Positions 59,426 to 64,000 of a DNA stretch of 64,000 nt are shown piece after piece. Every line of letters starts with the position of its first letter. Position 1 is the stretch's first letter. The DNA comes from Palaemon carinicauda (taxonomy: Eukaryota > Arthropoda > Malacostraca > Decapoda > Palaemonidae). Both the position numbers and the translations under genes were made by a program. The stretch is from NCBI RefSeq assembly GCF_036898095.1, contig NC_090750.1, forward strand, positions 94,701,412 to 94,765,411, given 5' to 3'. Below the pieces are notes generated by a model. That model saw nothing but the letters and a program-made list of their open reading frames with translations, had not been told where the DNA came from and did not search any database.

Positions 59426-62400
59426 ATGTCGGCGGTCGACACAGATCACCACACCTTGTGTCCTCATTGTAGGGGCCTATGGTGTGATAGTGGTAACGTA
59501 TGTGGTGAGTGTAGGGAGTGGTCTACCTCCCAGTGGGAGAGGTTTGCCCGGCGCCGGAAGAAGAAGTCCAAACGGGATATTTCTCCTTCAAAGGTTTCTT
59601 TGAAGAGAGAAAATCCCAAGGACTCTTCTTCCGTAGCCCAAACCTCCTCCGAAGCTCCCACTCGATCGGTTTCTCTGAGAAGCCGTCGAGTGGTAGCGTA
59701 GGCCGTAGTTCTGTTGACTGATCCCGGGTTGCGGGAGAGGGCGTTGCCTCCCATAGCGAGGCAGCTCCCCCTCCTCCCCTGGAGGAGGATATTTCTCTGA
59801 CTGTGAATAATAATGATTTATTACAGCTTTGTGCTTCCTTGGGGCTTCAGGGTTCGCCCTCCAAGGAAGCCCTATTTGACATGATCAAATTAGGAGCGGC
59901 TGTCAAACAATCGCCGACGGTAGCAGAGATAGATCCTCTGTCTATCGTCGACGTTGTTGTGACGGAGGCCCCTGATGTGTCATCTCAAGCCCCTGTTCCG
60001 GTTGTTGTGCGGTAGCTGAAGGCTTAGTTTCTCCCTCCGAACATCCTTCGAGGGAGGAACCAAGTCCTATGGTCTCTCCTGCCGGTGATTTTTCCCCTCG
60101 GGGGAATTTCACTCACAGAGACTCCTCTTCGGAGGCCTGCTGATGGTCATTTTGCTGATCCCACGGCCCTTAGAGGGCGTATAAGGCGTAAGGCTCGTCC
60201 TCCCCTCCGCCGTAGAGGCCTTCCTTCTCCTCACAAGGGAGTGAGTATGCGCCTCTTCGGCTCGTCATTCCCGCAGTCCTCCCCTGAGGAGCCTTGTCAT
60301 TCGCCGATCCTGCCAGCTACCTCCTTGGACCTCTCCGGAGATCGCTCGCGATCTCTTTCGGCGGAAGGTCGTCCTTACTCAGGACACTGACCTTTCACCC
60401 TCCAGACCTGCTGACCTGCAGTCGCCTTTCCAGGCTGCTGATGCGCTGTGGCCGCCTACACACCCTGTTATGACACAGGCGACGGTCCCTTCGGGGCGCA
60501 AGGGACTTGAGTGCCAGGTAACCCCTGCACGCCATCGACCTGTTGCAGTTGTTCCTGACTTAGCGCCCCAGCGCGCACCTGCTGTGGATCCTGTGTCTAC
60601 GCGTCAGGGTTCCCCTGTGCACCCACGACCACCTGCGCGCCAGCGCGCACCTGCAGTTTCTGCAATAGCGCGGCAGCGCTCACCTGCCCACAAGCGCGCA
60701 CCTGTGCCATCTGTTCTTGTTACAGCGTGCAAGCGCTCTCCTACACGTCAGCGCTCTAAGGAGGTCCCTGAGTTAGCGCACAGGCGCTCTCCAGACCTTC
60801 AGCGCGCTCTAGTGCCTCAGCGCACATCTGGCCTCAAGCGCATAGTTGCAGAAGTTCCTGATATAGCGCGCAAGCGCTCACCGGCGTGCCAGTGCACATC
60901 TGGGCATCAGCGCACAGCCCTGGAGTCTCCTAAGTTAGCGCACAGGCGCTCACAGGGACTTCAGCGCTTTCCAGCCCAACAGCGCACTCCTGTGCGCCCG
61001 TATCCTGATGCGTGCCATGCGTGCCCACGATCTCCTGCGTACCACGCGTGCCCATGATCTCCGGATCAGAGCACAGTTCCTGTTCCTCCTGCTTGCCAGC
61101 GCTCACCTGCGCGCCAGCGTGCGCAGTCTCCATTGCGCGTCTACGAGGTTGCGCAAACGCACCCTCGCCCTCTGCTTCATCCAGTTCCACGCGCCCCACG
61201 ACCGCGCATCAGAGATATTTCTCCTGCGCGCGCGCAACTGTTTTGCCCTCACGGGCCCTTCAGCAGGTTTCTATGCGCAAGCGCTCACCCGGGCTCCATC
61301 ACCTGCGCGCCATCGCACGCCCGCGCGCCCATGCGCGCCCTCGTCATCACCTTCGCGCGCCCACGCCCACGCCCACGCACGCGAACATTCTCCCGTGCGC
61401 GACCCAGGGCAGGGCCCATCGCGCGACCACCAGCGCGAGTTGCAGCGCAATCCAAAACGCAAAACCTCGGGGCATCAGTCGGCCAGGTCATCGTCTTCTC
61501 GTTCCCCTCCCCGCAAGCGCAGAACAGCGCGCTCGTCGGAGGAGGGGAGGTTTCCGGACAGGTCCAAGGACTCCTTTTCCTTTTCAGCATCTTTTCAGAC
61601 GGACCCTCGTGTAGTTACTCCTCCTAGGGATCGAACGATCCCCTTTCCTCCAGAGGGAGTGTCTGACAGAGCGACTGTCAGCCAGCAGCCCTGGTTTGGG
61701 ACTATTGTCAGAGCTCTTGTACAGGCTTTTAAGCCTCTATTCTCTGAACTAGGTCACAAAGCAGTGGCAGCTTCTTCTCCCCTGAAGAGGAAGAGAGGAG
61801 TTCCCTCCGTGGTGACTTCTCCTAGGGATAAACTGTCTTCTCGGAAGTCCTTGCGAAAGGCTCTCTCTCCCCCTAAGACTTTCTCTCCTTCCCCTGCAGA
61901 CGAGGATTTTCCGTCCTCTGGGGCTTCGGGTGAGGCGGGTCTTTCCCCCATCGCACCAATTGGGGAAACTCCGCCTCCCCCCGAGAAGTCTTCCCAAATT
62001 GGTGTTGAGAAGAGCCTTCCACCATCGTTACTAGAGTCCTGTATCCCTCCCAGGAGAGAGCCGAAGGACTCGGAGACTTTGCCTAAGTCTTAGGCAAGGA
62101 TCAGACAGGAGCCAGCCAGACCCTCGGAGAAAGTCCACGATTCCCCCCAGGAAGAGCCTCTGGGGTCAGGAGACTTTGCTGCTAGCCCTTCGGGAGGAGA
62201 GCTTCAAGAGTCAGAACATGCGTTCTGGCAAGTTCTGACCCTCTTGAGAAATCTCACCGGGTTTCCGGACCCAGAGATCCCCCCTCGTGAGGGCAAGGAC
62301 ACGGTCTTGGACCGAGTCTACGATACCCAGAAGCCTTCTAGGGCCAGTGCAGCTTTGCCCTGGTCACAGGGGGTGAAGAGTGCCAGTGACAAGGTCAAAG

Positions 62401-62860
62401 GCCAGCTCTCTGAGCTTGTCGCCTCCAGCAAGTCCAGCACCGGTAACAAGCTCCTCCCTCCTCCTCGAGTCCATCAGAGGAAGTACTTTGAGATCTTGGA
62501 GGAGACATGTTTAGCTCTTCCTTTGCACCATTTTCTGGAAGAGCTTACCGGGGGAGTCCCTCTCGAGAGACTCTCCAACCGGCACGTCTCGTATTCGGCA
62601 ACAGAGATCTTAAGCCAGAAGGTTGCGAAGTGTGCCATGCAGGCAGTCTCGTGGCTGGATATCTGGCTAGGGTCTCTGGGCATCCTGGTGCGATCTGAGG
62701 ACTTGTCCAAGGAAAGCACCAGGAGGGCATTGGAGACCTTTTTGCTTTCAGGCACGCGGGCCATCGAGTTTCTAGCCCACCAAGTCTCGAGCTTGTGGGC
62801 TAACACGATCCTGAAACGACGGGAAGCAGTGGCTGAGAGATTCGATCAAAAGGTCTGGGA
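59426..62860 (+). pseudogene. C3 gag pseudogene
   Basis: The ATG at 59426 begins M-S-A-V-D-T-D-H-H-T-L-C-P-H-C-R-G. Cys12, Cys15, Cys20, Cys26 and Cys29 are all present, then R-E-W-S-T-S-Q-W-E-R-F and a basic R-R-R-K-K-K-S run. The frame stops at 59699-59701. Later segments lie in other frames: L-Q-G-S-P-S-K-E-A-L-F-D-M (59850), Arg/Ser/Pro repeats (60520-61460), and K-D-T-V-L-D-R-V with W-L-D-I-W-L-G-S-L-G (62310-62690). It ends at the deletion joint in the capsid-like part. It preserves the N-terminal zinc motif that is frameshifted in C1. Confidence 0.82.
60520..61460 (+). repeat. Arg-Ser-Pro coding repeats in C3 gag
   Basis: Words cagcgcgcacctg, caagcgctcacc and cgcacaggcgctc recur irregularly. 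It is the C3 counterpart of 22320-23080 in C1 and of the C2 minisatellite. There is no pure tandem array here. Confidence 0.75.
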
Positions 62861-63310
62861 GTGCCGGACCCTCGGTTCGACTCTTTCCAGGTTTCGAGTC
62901 TTCGTTCTGTAACAGATGACCCAGACCATCTACTGTGCCCAGTAAGGAGTCTGAGGCTGTATCTTAAGAGAACAGCTGCAGTTTGTCCCCAGGTGCAAGC
63001 CTTGTTTGTGAGCACCGGGAGAACGAAGAGGAGGGTCACCAAGAATACCATCTCGGCCTGGATTCGCAAGGTGATACATCTATCCTTGAATCCTGACCCT
63101 CCTCCGTCACATCGGCCTAGAGCACATGATGTTAGGGGCGTAGCTACGTCCCTGGCTTTCAAGAAAAACTATTCAGTGATGCAGGTCCTGCAAGCTGGGG
63201 TGCGGAAGCGTCAGACGACCTTCACAGCCCACTACCTGCAAGACGTGACACACAGGAGACTCGATACGTTCTCTATCGGCCCTGTGGTAGCTGCACAACA
63301 GCTGGTCTAA
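62861..63310 (+). pseudogene. C3 tyrosine recombinase, C-terminal part only
   Basis: Open for 149 codons from the deletion joint: P-D-P-R-F-D-S-F-Q, L-C-P-V-R-S-L-R-L-Y-L, H-D-V-R-G-V-A-T-S-L-A-F (His and second Arg), V-L-Q-A-G-V-R-K-R, and A-H-Y-L-Q-D-V (Tyr). The first catalytic Arg and core-binding domain are deleted. It is in a different frame from the preceding gag, so no fusion protein is made by simple reading through. Confidence 0.88.
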
Positions 63311-63789
63311 ACCTCAGGCTCCTTATTGGACAGGTAGCAGAGGGTTGAGGGCATTGTTACCCAGTCTTAGTCTGCATGAATGAAAAGGTTTGTCTGGCCC
63401 TTATTCTTTTCTTCATCCTCTCCTCCCTTGGAGAAAGCAGCATCCTGGGTTCTCTGCACAGCTGACCTCAAACCACTGCAGGTAAACCATGCTTCCTTGT
63501 GTTCCTAGTATTAAGGTTAATATTGTCACGTCCCCATACCCTAACGAGGTGGTATTGGGAGTCCTAGCCTAGAATTCCATCTGAAGAACTCCAGGTCAAC
63601 TTCCTAGGACGTGTCACACTACTTACCTTCACACACAGCTTATGTAGGCCGCAGCAATTGCACAGCAAATGCTAGTGAGGCGCAGGGACTCCTTATTATT
63701 GAGTACTTACACACTCAAATATCGAGTCCCCGGGCAAAGCCAAAGCCAGTACTGGCCGGGACTTACCACCCTTCCTAAGGGGGGAGTCA
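63311..63789 (+). other. C-type conserved 3' non-coding block, C3 copy
   Basis: Aligns with the C1 and C2 blocks along its length, with ggttgagggcattgtta, cagctgacctcaaacc and gagtccccgggcaaa. The reading after the YR stop is non-coding. Confidence 0.75.
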
Positions 63790-64000
63790 CCCATATTAAA
63801 TAGCGTGGTTTGTATTTCAGTTACGGAACAAATGATAAATTCGTAGGTAATTTGTATTTTTCCTAACTATACAAACCTTTGCTATTTAATCAAACTTGCC
63901 CGCCAGCCCTGTCCCCCGTGAAGTCCTACCTCTAAGCAAAGTGAAGTATTCACAGGTGTGTGTGAGGGCGGTGGGTAGCAAGCTACCCCTCCCTACCCCC
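63790..64000 (+). repeat. C3 ICR and partial right ITR
   Basis: gcgtggtttgtatttcagtt is the inverted left terminus; taatttgtatttttcctaac is the inverted right terminus, not yet reached. The ITR continues through cgccagccctgtcccccgtg and ggtagcaagctacc to the window end. Its uninterrupted tttgctatttaatcaaactt supplies the empty-site reference for the insertion of A into C1. Confidence 0.85.

Larger units (their letters stand above)
59121..64000 (+). mobile_element. DIRS-like retrotransposon C3, internally deleted, cut by window end
   Basis: The left ITR at 59121-59300, gag, the C-terminal part of YR, the 3' block, the ICR and the start of the right ITR are in C-type order. The whole pol and the N-terminal half of YR are missing: gag joins YR directly at about 62860. 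The right ITR runs off the window. Without RT it is non-autonomous. Its YR end is intact where C1 has a stop. Gag has several frameshifts. Confidence 0.87.

Noticed and set aside
1..64000. Host gene exons, tRNA genes or a dedicated defence or biosynthetic system
   Set aside because: I read both strands for coherent domains outside the transposons and found none that I could support. The interest of this window lies in its mobile elements.

Overview
This is a piece of a eukaryotic, repeat-dominated genome, most likely a decapod crustacean (shrimp, crab or relative). The inference rests on several DIRS1-like tyrosine-recombinase retrotransposon families, which are known to be abundant in decapods, and on an interspersed repeat at 410-541 ending in an ATA-rich tail that I recall from decapod genomic clones. 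No host protein-coding gene could be supported. Almost everything recognisable is a mobile element or its remains.

Layout. 1-9330: debris of DIRS-like elements on the minus strand, a gag remnant with a 24-bp minisatellite (547-1620), and a clearer, internally deleted element E0 (2469-8868, minus). 9331-12839: non-coding DNA with a 596-bp fold-back element (10373-10968) and a short interspersed repeat. 12840-17017: a Ty3/Gypsy LTR retrotransposon with near-identical LTRs, gag and a long pol, and a possible self-priming primer-binding site. 17025-17865: 3' fragment of a LINE. 17866-20960: non-coding. 20961-36595: a degraded DIRS-like element C1 (plus) interrupted twice, by a 5'-truncated LINE with a 13-bp target duplication (25544-27071) and by a nearly intact DIRS-like element A (29746-36335). 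36886-43423: a sister element B of the same family as A. 43902-48590: element F (minus), a more distant DIRS/Ngaro-type element. 48677-58935: C2, an old dead relative of C1 carrying a 34-bp minisatellite, an inverted triplication and a 5S rRNA pseudogene. 59121 to the window end: C3, an internally deleted C-type element.

How the parts work together. The DIRS-like elements share one plan: inverted terminal repeats (ITRs), gag, pol (reverse transcriptase, RNase H, methyltransferase-like region), tyrosine recombinase (YR), a conserved 3' non-coding block, and an internal complementary region (ICR) next to the right ITR that matches the outer ends. Insertion of A into C1 left no target duplication, as expected for YR-mediated integration of a circular intermediate. 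In A and B, gag and YR share a frame and pol lies in another frame overlapping both. A has one nonsense codon in gag; B has one in YR; everything else in the pair is open. C-type copies are broken by many frameshifts.

Most notable observations: the complementary single defects of A and B; an identically spaced five-cysteine motif in the gag N-termini of otherwise different families; a 15-nt self-complementarity between the Gypsy LTR and its primer site, plus a Tyr-x-Asp-Asn reverse transcriptase motif; the plus-minus-plus triplication at 51892-55254; and 5S and LINE insertions within about 25 bp of the same pol position in two C-type copies. All coordinates of degraded elements are estimates by eye.
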